Below, one piece after another: positions 55,769-64,000 of a DNA stretch of 64,000 nt. Position numbers and translations under genes: made by a program. Position 1 is the stretch's first letter. Every line of letters begins with the position of its first letter. The notes under the pieces are model-generated. The model was given only the letters and a program-made list of their open reading frames with translations. It did no database searches and was not told the origin of the DNA. The DNA is from Polynucleobacter duraquae (GTDB lineage: Bacteria > Pseudomonadota > Gammaproteobacteria > Burkholderiales > Burkholderiaceae): positions 1,054,001 through 1,118,000 of the forward strand of contig NZ_CP007501.1 in assembly GCF_000973625.1 (NCBI RefSeq), in the 5' to 3' direction.

Positions 55769-55801
55769 AAAAAAAGCCCCGTTATTTTCGGGGTCTTTTT
55801 T
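55769..55801. terminator. bidirectional intrinsic terminator, phasin / lpdA junction
   Basis: Stem CCCCG / CGGGG with a 7-base loop is flanked by an A-tract on the left and a T-tract on the right, so it serves the phasin transcript on the plus strand and the lpdA transcript on the minus strand. Confidence 0.88.
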
Positions 55802-55821
55802 AGTAAGGCTAGGAAGACAAT

Positions 55822-57612
55822 TTAATGTGCCTTCTTCTTCACTGGTGGTAAATCAGTACAGTGACCAAGAGCGGCCTCTGCGGCTAAGCCAACCGATTCA
55901 CCCAGAGTTGGATGTGGATGAATCGTTTTACCAATATCCACAGCATCAGCACCCATCTCAATTGCAAGACAAACTTCACCAATTAAATCGCCGGCATGTG
56001 TACCAACGATACCGCCACCAATAATGCGTTTACTTGTAGCATCAAAAATCAGTTTAGTAAAACCTTCATCTCGGCCATTGGCAATTGCTCTACCGCTAGC
56101 CGCCCAAGGAAATAATCCTTTTTCATAGGCAATTCCTTTAGCCTTACATTGCTCTTCAGTCAAACCAGCCCAAGCTACCTCAGGGTCGGTGTATGCCACC
56201 GATGGAATTTGCTTAGCATCAAAGTAAGATTTTTCACCAGCAGCGACTTCAGCGGCAACGTGGCCCTCATGTACTGCTTTATGAGCAAGCATGGGTTGGC
56301 CAACAATATCGCCAATCGCAAAGATGTGATTCACATTAGTGCGCATCTGATTATCGACAGGAACAAAGCCGCGCTCATCTACAACAACGCCTGCAGCCGC
56401 TGCATCAATCTTCTTGCCATTCGGGGTACGCCCAACTGCAACCAATACCAAGTCATAAGTCTGCGGCTCGGTAGGGGCGCCCTCGCCTTCGAAGCTCACT
56501 GCAATACCATCGGCCTTCACTTCAGCTTTAGAGGCACGAGTCTTCAGCATGATCTTTTCAAAGCGGCCGGCATTGAATTTTTCCCAGACCTTTTCTAAAT
56601 CACGATCTGCACCTGCCATCAGGCCATCCATCATTTCGGCAATATCAATGCGGGAGCCTAGGGTGCTATAAACAGTAGCCATCTCCAAGCCAATAATCCC
56701 GCCGCCAATGACTAACATACGCTTTGGAATACTCTTGAGTAGTAAGGCGCCAGTACTGTCTACGATACGAGAATCTTCTGGCAGGAACGGTAGTTTTACT
56801 GGCTGACTTCCCGCTGCGATGATTGCTTTCTGAAAGCGAATCACTTCTTTTTGCCCAGTTAAATCTTGCCCATCACCCTGAGTTAACTCAACCTCTACGT
56901 GATTTGCATCCAAGAATCGGCCCAATCCACGCACTACAGTGACTTTGCGAGCTTTTGCCATGCCAGCCAATCCACCCGTTAACTTGGCAATGACTGAATT
57001 TTTATAGCCACGTAATTGGTCAATTTCAATCTTGGGAGCGCCATAACTAATCCCATGCTTGGACATCGTTTTCACTTCATCCATTACTGCAGTCGTGTGA
57101 AGTAATGCTTTTGAAGGAATACAGCCCACGTTCAGGCAAACGCCACCTAAAGTTGAATAGCGCTCTATCAAAATGGTGCTCATACCCAAATCTGCGCTTC
57201 GGAATGCAGCACTGTAACCACCTGGGCCAGCGCCAAGTACCAGTACCTCACACTCATGATCCACTTTGCCGCTGTATTGACCAGCAATCGGAGCGCTAAT
57301 CACAGGTGCCGCTACTGGAGGAGGCATTGGAGCAGGTGCTGCTGCAGTCGCAGTAACTTGAGGTGCAGTTGCTGCTCCCACTTCAATCTCCGCTACAACA
57401 CTACCCTTACCAACCTTATCACCAGCTTTTACAGAAATGCTCAGAATAGTTCCGGCGGCGTCAGCTGGAACTTCCATTGTGGCTTTGTCAGATTCTAGAA
57501 CGAGCAGGGGCTGCTCCTTTTCAATGACATCACCAACTTTAATGAGCACTTCAATCACTGGCACATCTGAATAATCGCCAATATCGGGTACGAGAATAAT
57601 TTGCTTAGCCAT
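55822..57612 (-). CDS. lpdA: dihydrolipoyl dehydrogenase LpdA (E3) with N-terminal lipoyl domain
   Basis: This 596-residue E3 has an extra N-terminal lipoyl domain (residues 1-80, lipoyl-lysine motif ESDKATMEVP near residue 43) joined by an Ala/Pro-rich linker to the flavoprotein disulfide reductase. The FAD motif is VLGAGPGGYSAAFRSADLG near residue 130, the redox-active disulfide GGVCLNVGCIPSKALLH near residue 160 and the C-terminal His-Glu pair IHPHPTLGE near residue 570. It reoxidises dihydrolipoate of the pyruvate dehydrogenase complex. It is 9 bp downstream of aceF. Confidence 0.96.
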   Translation of the reverse strand: MAKQIILVPDIGDYSDVPVIEVLIKVGDVIEKEQPLLVLESDKATMEVPADAAGTILSISVKAGDKVGKGSVVAEIEVGAATAPQVTATAAAPAPMPPPVAAPVISAPIAGQYSGKVDHECEVLVLGAGPGGYSAAFRSADLGMSTILIERYSTLGGVCLNVGCIPSKALLHTTAVMDEVKTMSKHGISYGAPKIEIDQLRGYKNSVIAKLTGGLAGMAKARKVTVVRGLGRFLDANHVEVELTQGDGQDLTGQKEVIRFQKAIIAAGSQPVKLPFLPEDSRIVDSTGALLLKSIPKRMLVIGGGIIGLEMATVYSTLGSRIDIAEMMDGLMAGADRDLEKVWEKFNAGRFEKIMLKTRASKAEVKADGIAVSFEGEGAPTEPQTYDLVLVAVGRTPNGKKIDAAAAGVVVDERGFVPVDNQMRTNVNHIFAIGDIVGQPMLAHKAVHEGHVAAEVAAGEKSYFDAKQIPSVAYTDPEVAWAGLTEEQCKAKGIAYEKGLFPWAASGRAIANGRDEGFTKLIFDATSKRIIGGGIVGTHAGDLIGEVCLAIEMGADAVDIGKTIHPHPTLGESVGLAAEAALGHCTDLPPVKKKAH

Positions 57613-57621
57613 ATCTTTTCC

Positions 57622-58935
57622 TTATAGCGCTGCGCGGCGGAAGTCGGACATCAACTGAGCGATATAGACGTTAAAACGAGTAGCCAAAGCGCCATCAATC
57701 ACACGATGGTCAGCACTTAATGACAGTGGGCAAATCAAGCGTGGCACAAATTGCTTACCATCCCAAACTGGCTTCATCGCAGCCTTGCTGACACCTAAAA
57801 TTGCCACCTCAGGCGCATTCACAATGGGTGAGAAATAAGTACCGCCAATACCCCCCAAAGAGGAGATAGTGAAACTGGCACCTTGCATTTGATCTGGCTT
57901 TAGTTTGCCATCACGCGCAAGTGCAGCTAACTCGGAGGTTTCGCGAGCAAGCTCAAAGATACCTTTTTTATCTGCATCACGAATCACTGGCACCACTAAT
58001 CCGTTTGGCGTATCAGCGGCAAATGCAATATTGAAGTACTTCTTCAACACCAAATCATCGCCATCGATAGAGCTATTGAACTCAGGATACTTTTTGAGAG
58101 CAGCAACAGCAGCTTTCATTAAGAAAGCGAGCATTGTGATTTTGAGACCCTGCTTTTCATTCTCTTTATTGGTCAGCACTCTAAATGCCTCAAGGTCAGT
58201 GATATCAGCATCCTCGTGATATGTCACTGCAGGAATCATGACCCAGTTACGACCTAGATTAGCGGCGGTTAGCTTCTTAATACGATTTAATGGCTGACGC
58301 TCTGTCTCACCAAATTTAGAGAAATCCACTTTTGGCCAAGGAATGAGATTCAGGCCACCTAAGCTTCCACCAGATGCAGTTGATGCGTTGCCGGCACCTC
58401 CACTCATTGCAGCTTTAACAAAAGCCTGCACATCTTCTTGAGTAATTCTGCCTTTTGGACCAGAACCTTTGACTTGATGGACCGTGACACCAAGTTCGCG
58501 AGCAAACTTACGGACTGACGGACTTGCGTGACTAGCTGTTGGGTCTACCTCAACTGGGGCATTGCTCACAGCAGGTGGCGCTGGTGCACGCACAATTGGC
58601 AGCTCTACTTTGGAAGTTGGCGCCGCAACAGGTTCGGCTTTTGCCGCTACGGGAGCGGCAGCGGTTTGTGCAGCAGCTGGAACTGCAGCTGCACCACTCT
58701 CCTCAAGTACCAAAACAATGGCACCCTCTGAAATAGAGTCACCCACTTTGACCTTGACCTCTTTCACAAGACCGGAGTGAGATGAGGGAACATCCATAGT
58801 AGCTTTGTCTGACTCCAGAACAACAATAGATTGCTCTTTCTCAACACGATCACCGGCTTTTACCAATACCTCGATCACGGGCACATCTTTGTAATCCCCA
58901 ATATCTGGGACTTTAATATCAATTAGTTGGCTCAT
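57622..58935 (-). CDS. aceF: dihydrolipoyllysine acetyltransferase AceF (E2)
   Basis: This 437-residue E2 has one N-terminal lipoyl domain (ESDKATMDVP near residue 43), an Ala/Pro/Val-rich linker, a peripheral-subunit-binding domain (SPSVRKFARELGVTVHQVKG, residues about 138-158) and the catalytic acetyltransferase domain ending LSLSADHRVIDGALATRF. A single lipoyl domain contrasts with three in E. coli, and the extra one on LpdA may compensate. It is 15 bp downstream of aceE. Confidence 0.96.
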   Translation of the reverse strand: MSQLIDIKVPDIGDYKDVPVIEVLVKAGDRVEKEQSIVVLESDKATMDVPSSHSGLVKEVKVKVGDSISEGAIVLVLEESGAAAVPAAAQTAAAPVAAKAEPVAAPTSKVELPIVRAPAPPAVSNAPVEVDPTASHASPSVRKFARELGVTVHQVKGSGPKGRITQEDVQAFVKAAMSGGAGNASTASGGSLGGLNLIPWPKVDFSKFGETERQPLNRIKKLTAANLGRNWVMIPAVTYHEDADITDLEAFRVLTNKENEKQGLKITMLAFLMKAAVAALKKYPEFNSSIDGDDLVLKKYFNIAFAADTPNGLVVPVIRDADKKGIFELARETSELAALARDGKLKPDQMQGASFTISSLGGIGGTYFSPIVNAPEVAILGVSKAAMKPVWDGKQFVPRLICPLSLSADHRVIDGALATRFNVYIAQLMSDFRRAAL

Positions 58936-58950
58936 AGTATTCGTCTCTTA

Positions 58951-61647
58951 TCAAACCGTCATTGGGTTTGGCTTGGTGGTATCGATGCCGTACTTCTGAA
59001 TTGCTTCGGCTAGCTTTTGGCGATCCAACTGGCCAGCATCGACCAAAGAGCGCAAGGCGGTAAGAACGACCCAGCGACGATCTACTTCAAAGAAATCGCG
59101 TAATTTTTCACGAGTATCAGAACGTCCGAAACCATCTGTTCCCAGAACCTCAAAACGGCGACCTAGATGCTGAATAGCTGGACGAATTTGTTCAGCAAAC
59201 AGACGCACATAGTCAGTAGCAGCAATGATTGGGCCTGCAGTATCTTTCAGGCACTGCTCTACATGAGATAAAGCAGGTGCTGCAGTTGGATTGAGCAGAT
59301 TATTGCGATGAACCGTATTCCAATTACGACCTAGCTCAGTAAAGCTTGGGCAACCCCACAAATCAGAGGCGACACCCCAATCTTTATGCAAGATTTCAGC
59401 AGCTTCAATGACTTCGCGGAAAATCGTTCCTGAGCCTAAGAGTTGTACGCGCAATTTCGCATTGGCATCGCCAAGCGACTTAAGTTTGTACATACCCTTA
59501 ATGATGTCTTGCTCCGCACCTTTTGGCATCGCTGGATGAGAATAGTTCTCATTCATCAAGGTAATGTAGTAGTACACATCTTCTTGTTCAGCCAGCATGC
59601 GACGCATACCATCTTGAATAACTACGGCTACCTCAAATGAGAATGAAGGGTCGTAGCTAATGCAGTTGGGAATTGCAGAGCTCCACACCTGACTATGGCC
59701 ATCTTCGTGCTGAAGACCTTCACCATTCAATGTAGTTCTACCGGCAGTACCGCCCAATAAGAATCCACGACTACGCATATCACCAGCGGCCCAACAGAGG
59801 TCACCAATGCGCTGGAAACCAAACATGGAGTAGAAGATGTAAAAAGGTAACATCGGTACGCCATGGGTTGAGTATGAAGTGGCGGCGGCAATCCAGTCGC
59901 ACATACCACCCGCCTCATTAATACCTTCTTGCAAGATCTGACCAGTCTTATCCTCTTTATAGAACATCAATTGATCATGATCTTCTGGAGTGTAGAGCTG
60001 GCCTAACTGATTCCAAATACCTAATTGACGGAACATGCCTTCCATGCCAAAAGTACGTGACTCGTCCGGAACAATTGGAACAACTCGCTTGCCTAAAGCT
60101 TTATCGCGCACAATCGTATTGAGAATGCGAACAAATGCCATGGTTGTGGAAATCTCGCGACCATCGGTAGTTGCTTCTAATAATGGTGCGAATACGTCAA
60201 GCGCAGGAACCGGTAGGCTCTCGGCCTTCATGCGACGCTGTGGCAAGTAACCGCCCAACTCTTGACGGCGCGCTTTCATATACTCAAGCTCTGGACTTCC
60301 TTCAGCAAATTTCACTAAAGGCATTTCATCTAGATGCTCATCTTTGACGGGGATCTCAAAACGATCACGGAAACAGCGAACATCATCCGCATTCATCTTC
60401 TTGGCTTGGTGCGCAATGTTCATCGCCTCACCTGAGCTACCCATACCGTAACCTTTAATGGTGTGAGCCAAAATAACGGTTGGCTGGTCCTTATGATTTA
60501 CTGCGCAATGAAAAGCTGCAAATACTTTATGGGGATCATGACCACCACGATTAAGCTGCCAAATCTCATCATCACTCCAGTCACTCACAAGTGCTTTTAA
60601 CTCGGGTGTATTAAAGACGATTTCGCGCACATAGGAGCCGCTCTTGGCTTTCATGGTCTGGTATTCACCATCAACGATCTGACCAAGACGTTGCATCAAG
60701 ATACCTTTTTTATCGCGAGCAAACAATGCATCCCAGTGACCGCCCCAAACAACCTTAATTACATTCCAACCAGCGCCACGGAACTCACCTTCGAGCTCTT
60801 GAATAATCTTGCCGTTACCGCGTACAGGCCCATCAAGACGTTGTAAATTGCAGTTCACTACAAAAATCAGGTTATCGAGTTTTTCACGACCGGCCATACC
60901 AATGGCGCCGAGTGATTCTGGTTCATCAGTTTCACCATCGCCGAGGAAAGCCCAAACTTTTCTACCTTCAGCTTTAATGAATCCACGATCCTGCATGTAG
61001 CGCATAAAGCGCGCTTGATAAATAGCCATGATGGGGCCAAGACCCATCGATACTGTTGGGAACTGCCAGAAATCCGGCATCAACCAAGGGTGTGGATAAC
61101 TCGAGATACCTTTGCCGCCAACTTCTTGACGGAAGTTATTGAGCTGCTCATCTGACAAACGACCAAGCATGTAGGCACGGGCATAAATTCCAGGAGCAGA
61201 ATGCCCTTGAACGAATATCAGATCGCCACCATGCTCTGGAGATGGGGCATGCCAGAAATGGTTAAAGCCTACGTCATATAGAGTTGCAGCGGACTGGAAA
61301 GAAGAAATATGACCGCCAACGTTGGTATCTTTATTAGCGCGCAACACCATCGCCATTGCGTTCCAACGTGTGTAAGAACGGATGCGGTGCTCGACATTTT
61401 GATCGCCTGGTAGTCGTGCCTGCTGCTCCACCGGAATTGTGTTGATGTAAGGAGTTTCAGCATGAAAGGGTTGATTAACTCCATTGACTCGAGCATGAGA
61501 AATTTGCTGATCAATTAGATAGGCAGCACGCTCTGGACCCTCATTCCGAATCACGCCATCAAGGGCCTGTAACCACTCTTGGGTTTCACCTGGATCCGCA
61601 TCTTGTTTTCCTGCGCTACCCAAAATTTGTTCTGGAACCGCTGCCAT
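58951..61647 (-). CDS. aceE: pyruvate dehydrogenase E1 component AceE
   Basis: This 898-residue homodimeric E1 decarboxylates pyruvate with thiamine diphosphate. The ThDP/Mg motif GDGETDEPESLGAIGMAGREKLDNLIFVVNCN (GDGETDEPES and FVVNCN) is near residue 230. The YPHPWLMPDFWQFPTVSMG loop and GTAGRTTLNGEGLQHEDGHS (GRTTLNGEGLQH) region are typical. The start ATG at 61647 has GGAGG upstream. It begins the aceE-aceF-lpdA operon. Confidence 0.97.
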   Translation of the reverse strand: MAAVPEQILGSAGKQDADPGETQEWLQALDGVIRNEGPERAAYLIDQQISHARVNGVNQPFHAETPYINTIPVEQQARLPGDQNVEHRIRSYTRWNAMAMVLRANKDTNVGGHISSFQSAATLYDVGFNHFWHAPSPEHGGDLIFVQGHSAPGIYARAYMLGRLSDEQLNNFRQEVGGKGISSYPHPWLMPDFWQFPTVSMGLGPIMAIYQARFMRYMQDRGFIKAEGRKVWAFLGDGETDEPESLGAIGMAGREKLDNLIFVVNCNLQRLDGPVRGNGKIIQELEGEFRGAGWNVIKVVWGGHWDALFARDKKGILMQRLGQIVDGEYQTMKAKSGSYVREIVFNTPELKALVSDWSDDEIWQLNRGGHDPHKVFAAFHCAVNHKDQPTVILAHTIKGYGMGSSGEAMNIAHQAKKMNADDVRCFRDRFEIPVKDEHLDEMPLVKFAEGSPELEYMKARRQELGGYLPQRRMKAESLPVPALDVFAPLLEATTDGREISTTMAFVRILNTIVRDKALGKRVVPIVPDESRTFGMEGMFRQLGIWNQLGQLYTPEDHDQLMFYKEDKTGQILQEGINEAGGMCDWIAAATSYSTHGVPMLPFYIFYSMFGFQRIGDLCWAAGDMRSRGFLLGGTAGRTTLNGEGLQHEDGHSQVWSSAIPNCISYDPSFSFEVAVVIQDGMRRMLAEQEDVYYYITLMNENYSHPAMPKGAEQDIIKGMYKLKSLGDANAKLRVQLLGSGTIFREVIEAAEILHKDWGVASDLWGCPSFTELGRNWNTVHRNNLLNPTAAPALSHVEQCLKDTAGPIIAATDYVRLFAEQIRPAIQHLGRRFEVLGTDGFGRSDTREKLRDFFEVDRRWVVLTALRSLVDAGQLDRQKLAEAIQKYGIDTTKPNPMTV

Positions 61648-61698
61648 AAACTGCCTCCATTATTTATATCGATTTTATTGATTCACTCTATAGCCAAT

Positions 61699-61727
61699 AT
61701 TCTAGGAAGGTCTATGGGTGTAAACAA
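61699..61727 (-). promoter_or_regulatory. sigma70-type promoter of aceE operon
   Basis: On the minus strand TTGTTT (61727 to 61722) and TAGAAT (61704 to 61699) are separated by 17 bases, about 50 bases upstream of the aceE ATG. The 204-bp gap to the divergent kinase gene shows no gene. Confidence 0.55.
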
Positions 61728-61851
61728 GCAATTTTCCACATAATGATAATATTTCTCACTATATGATATTTTGTTGCATTGCAATTAGACTATTGCAGGA
61801 ATCAAAAAGAAGAATAGAAGCGCTTGCTGTAGGGCAAAATAGGCTGATTAC

Positions 61852-64000
61852 ATGAAAAAAATAGCGTTATCCTTTTGGCAACTCAAACCCGTACAGTGGA
61901 TCCGGCGGATACGGGGATTTAAGATTGTCTATACACCGCTCATAGCCATTGTTCTCTTCACTATAGTGATGGGCATCATTATGGGCACCTTGCAATTGCA
62001 AGAAAAAGGTCAGCAAGAAGCGGCACTATTTAGAGAGCTCTCATTTGCAAAGCAACGTATTCAATTGCGTTTTGCTAACAATACCGATGTTCTTCAGTCC
62101 CTTGGACGTGACTATGTGAGTGGTGGCGAATCCATCAAGTCAAAAGAAAACTTCATCATTCAGGCTGAAAATTTATTACAGAGTAACCATGAGATTGCAC
62201 AAATCGTTTGGATAGATAAAGTCGGTCAACGTCAATGGCGAATTCCACTAGATAACTTAAGAACAGGGTGGTTCAATAAGAATGTAAATGCTGAGACCAT
62301 CAATCAAGGCCTAAGAAAAACTCTTGAGCTCAGCACATCAACAGGCAGACCTGCTTTTAGTCAGTTCATGACACTTGAAGTTCCTAGCGACGAAGTCATC
62401 TCAAAAGAAATTCGTAACGTATTTTGGCAAACAGTTCCTCAGATTTCTGGTAATGAAATTAATGGCATGGTGGCAGTTTTGTACACCACGCAAGGCTTAC
62501 TTGAAATGATTCCTGGTGAGCTCAAGGGACAGTATCGCTTCACACTAATTACAGACAATGAAAGAATCTTAGCCATCTCATCCGATAAAAATATACCGAG
62601 ACGCGCTTTTAGCAATCAAACTAGTCTGGATATTGGTGTGCTGAGTCCAAACCTCAGCTTACGCATCGACACCTACCCACCAGCTACGAATTTGACATTC
62701 AGGATGTTAATTGGTGTTGTACTTGGTTTGAGCGCCTTTGTGATTTGGAGCTTATGGTCTGTTCTTAAACAGATGCAGGTTAGACAAGAAGCTGAAGCAA
62801 ATCTTCGGGCAGAAACTAATTTTCGTAGTGCGATGGAAAATTCCACTCCAGTGGGAATCCGCGCACACGATATGAATAAAGTAATCACTTATGTAAATCC
62901 AGCATTTTGTGAGATGACGGGGTGGTCTGCTGAAGAGCTCATTGGAATGAGCCCCCCATTTGCTTTCTGGCCTGAAGGTGAGAAAAATGAGCTGACTGAA
63001 AAAATGGATAAGGCCCTCAAAATAGCCTTGAGCCAACGAAGAAAAATTGGAATTGAGGGATCGATTCTCCACAGGGATGGGTCTATCATTCAGACGCGCA
63101 CATTTATTGCGCCCCTCGTAGATGAAAAGGGCCAACAAACTGGCTGGGTAACTTCATTAATTGATATCTCCGAACCTAAGAAAATTCGAGAAGAATTAGC
63201 AGCCTCACAAGAGCGATTCGTTGCTGTTTTGGAAGGTCTCGATGCAGCAGTTTCAGTAGTATCCAATGAGAATGGTGAACTACTATTTACGAATCGCTTC
63301 TATCGTGAGCGCTTTGGCAATACTGCCAAGGGACACTTTGAATTAGCTGGAAGCGATATCAACGAAAACATCATGCAGAGTCTGTCTGAAGGCTCTAGTG
63401 ATAAGACGGCTGAAGGTGCTTCACTTTCATCACCCTACCAAGAAACTGAATCAGAAGAAATTCAATTGCTAGATGAGGCATCGGGAATTTCAAAATGGTA
63501 TGAAGTTCGCAGACGTTTTGTCCCGTGGGTAGATGGTCATTTGGCACAATTATTAATTGCCACAGATATTACGCCGCGGGTCGAAGCTGATGACTTAGCT
63601 CGACAACAAGAAGAGCGGATGCAATTTACTAGCCGCTTAACTACCATGGGCGAAATGGCCTCATCCCTGGCCCATGAATTAAATCAGCCGCTTGCTGCCA
63701 TTTCGAACTATTGCATGGGTGTAGCAAAGCGCTTACAAGGGCATCTTGACCCTGCCTTACAAAAAGATATTCTTCCTGCACTGGAAAAAGCGTCTGATCA
63801 GGCTCATCGGGCAGGTACGATCATTCAACGCATTAAAGGCTTTGTAAAACGCAGCGAACCACAAAGAAAGTCTAGCGACATTACTGGAATCATTAATGAT
63901 GCCGTTGGATTGGTGGAAATTGAAGCCCATCGCCATCGCCTCAGCATCAACGCTGAAGTTGCTGAAAATCTCCCTGCAGTCGACCTAGATCCGGTCTTAA
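61852..64000 (+). CDS. membrane PAS-domain sensor histidine kinase (partial, runs off right edge)
   Basis: The first 716 codons are visible from ATG at 61852. There is a membrane helix (residues about 27-48), a periplasmic sensor region of about 230 residues, a second helix (about 285-305), two PAS domains (from about 324 and 454) and a HisKA domain with the phospho-accepting histidine His608 in SLAHELNQPLAAISNY. The ATPase domain lies beyond the window. The NQPLAAI H-box is typical of FixL/DctB/TtrS-type kinases, which usually have a response regulator gene next door. The signal is unknown. Confidence 0.88.
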   Translation, partial: MKKIALSFWQLKPVQWIRRIRGFKIVYTPLIAIVLFTIVMGIIMGTLQLQEKGQQEAALFRELSFAKQRIQLRFANNTDVLQSLGRDYVSGGESIKSKENFIIQAENLLQSNHEIAQIVWIDKVGQRQWRIPLDNLRTGWFNKNVNAETINQGLRKTLELSTSTGRPAFSQFMTLEVPSDEVISKEIRNVFWQTVPQISGNEINGMVAVLYTTQGLLEMIPGELKGQYRFTLITDNERILAISSDKNIPRRAFSNQTSLDIGVLSPNLSLRIDTYPPATNLTFRMLIGVVLGLSAFVIWSLWSVLKQMQVRQEAEANLRAETNFRSAMENSTPVGIRAHDMNKVITYVNPAFCEMTGWSAEELIGMSPPFAFWPEGEKNELTEKMDKALKIALSQRRKIGIEGSILHRDGSIIQTRTFIAPLVDEKGQQTGWVTSLIDISEPKKIREELAASQERFVAVLEGLDAAVSVVSNENGELLFTNRFYRERFGNTAKGHFELAGSDINENIMQSLSEGSSDKTAEGASLSSPYQETESEEIQLLDEASGISKWYEVRRRFVPWVDGHLAQLLIATDITPRVEADDLARQQEERMQFTSRLTTMGEMASSLAHELNQPLAAISNYCMGVAKRLQGHLDPALQKDILPALEKASDQAHRAGTIIQRIKGFVKRSEPQRKSSDITGIINDAVGLVEIEAHRHRLSINAEVAENLPAVDLDPVL

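Noticed and set aside
56149..56598. 149-codon plus-strand open frame opposite lpdA
   Set aside because: Fully antisense to lpdA with no ribosome site or family resemblance.
62752..63138. 128-codon minus-strand frame opposite the histidine kinase
   Set aside because: Antisense to the PAS region; no domain and no ribosome site.
1..64000. Prophage, genomic island, CRISPR array, insertion sequence or tRNA genes
   Set aside because: No integrase, transposase, phage structural gene, repeat-spacer pattern or cloverleaf sequence was recognised; composition and packing look uniform by eye.

Overview
This window looks like a chromosomal segment of a betaproteobacterium of the order Burkholderiales, most likely Polynucleobacter or a close relative. 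The reasons are moderate GC content (about 45% by eye), very tight gene packing, several Burkholderiales-style gene orders (trpFBA-accD-folC-SPOR-cvpA-purF-metZ, asd-fimV-truA, gntR/sdhCDAB/sdhE/gltA divergent from mdh, aceE-aceF-lpdA), a DUF2863-type protein and a phasin. The genus is an inference. I saw no tRNA, rRNA, CRISPR array, insertion sequence, prophage or integrase, and no gap without a gene exceeds about 210 bases.

Region 1 (1-12,570, all minus strand) is a thiosulfate-oxidation locus. It runs from an ArsR-type regulator through soxC, soxD, soxY, soxZ, soxA, soxX and soxB. It then continues into a sulfur accessory tail: exported DsrE protein, SoxH-like metallohydrolase, small cytochrome c, a TsuA-like YeeE transporter, a split YeeE pair, a stand-alone DUF442 phosphatase/sulfurtransferase, a thioesterase, and mnmH (tRNA 2-selenouridine synthase), which runs off the left edge. 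Divergent from it are modB-modC (molybdate import, relevant because SoxC is a molybdoenzyme; no modA is present) and a HiPIP electron carrier.

Region 2 (14,857-36,509, all minus strand) is biosynthetic and central metabolism. From upstream to downstream it holds sdhCDAB-sdhE, gltA, leuC-(entericidin-like lipoprotein)-leuD-leuB, asd, fimV, truA, trpFBA, accD, folC, a SPOR protein, cvpA, purF, metZ and a methyltransferase. A GntR regulator (36,651-37,388) lies between sdhC and the divergent mdh, beside a near-perfect 20-bp palindrome that abuts the mdh promoter.

Region 3 (38,540-55,726) is housekeeping and poorly characterised genes: an MliC-like secreted protein, a DUF2863 protein, yaaA, an aminotransferase-GST-hydroxyacyl-CoA dehydrogenase run, DUF3429-rarA-HCCA isomerase-cyclophilin, a pabBC fusion-nudix-aat-bpt-pyrD run, an IclR regulator, a PBP7-type endopeptidase, an EamA transporter and a phasin.

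Region 4 (55,822-64,000) has the pyruvate dehydrogenase operon (aceE, aceF, lpdA with its own lipoyl domain) on the minus strand, and a divergent PAS-domain histidine kinase truncated by the right edge.

All four convergent gene junctions carry a palindromic hairpin that can serve both strands. The most interesting material is the sulfur accessory tail of the sox locus and its regulator, whose cysteine spacing does not match the usual persulfide sensors. The rest is well-conserved core metabolism.
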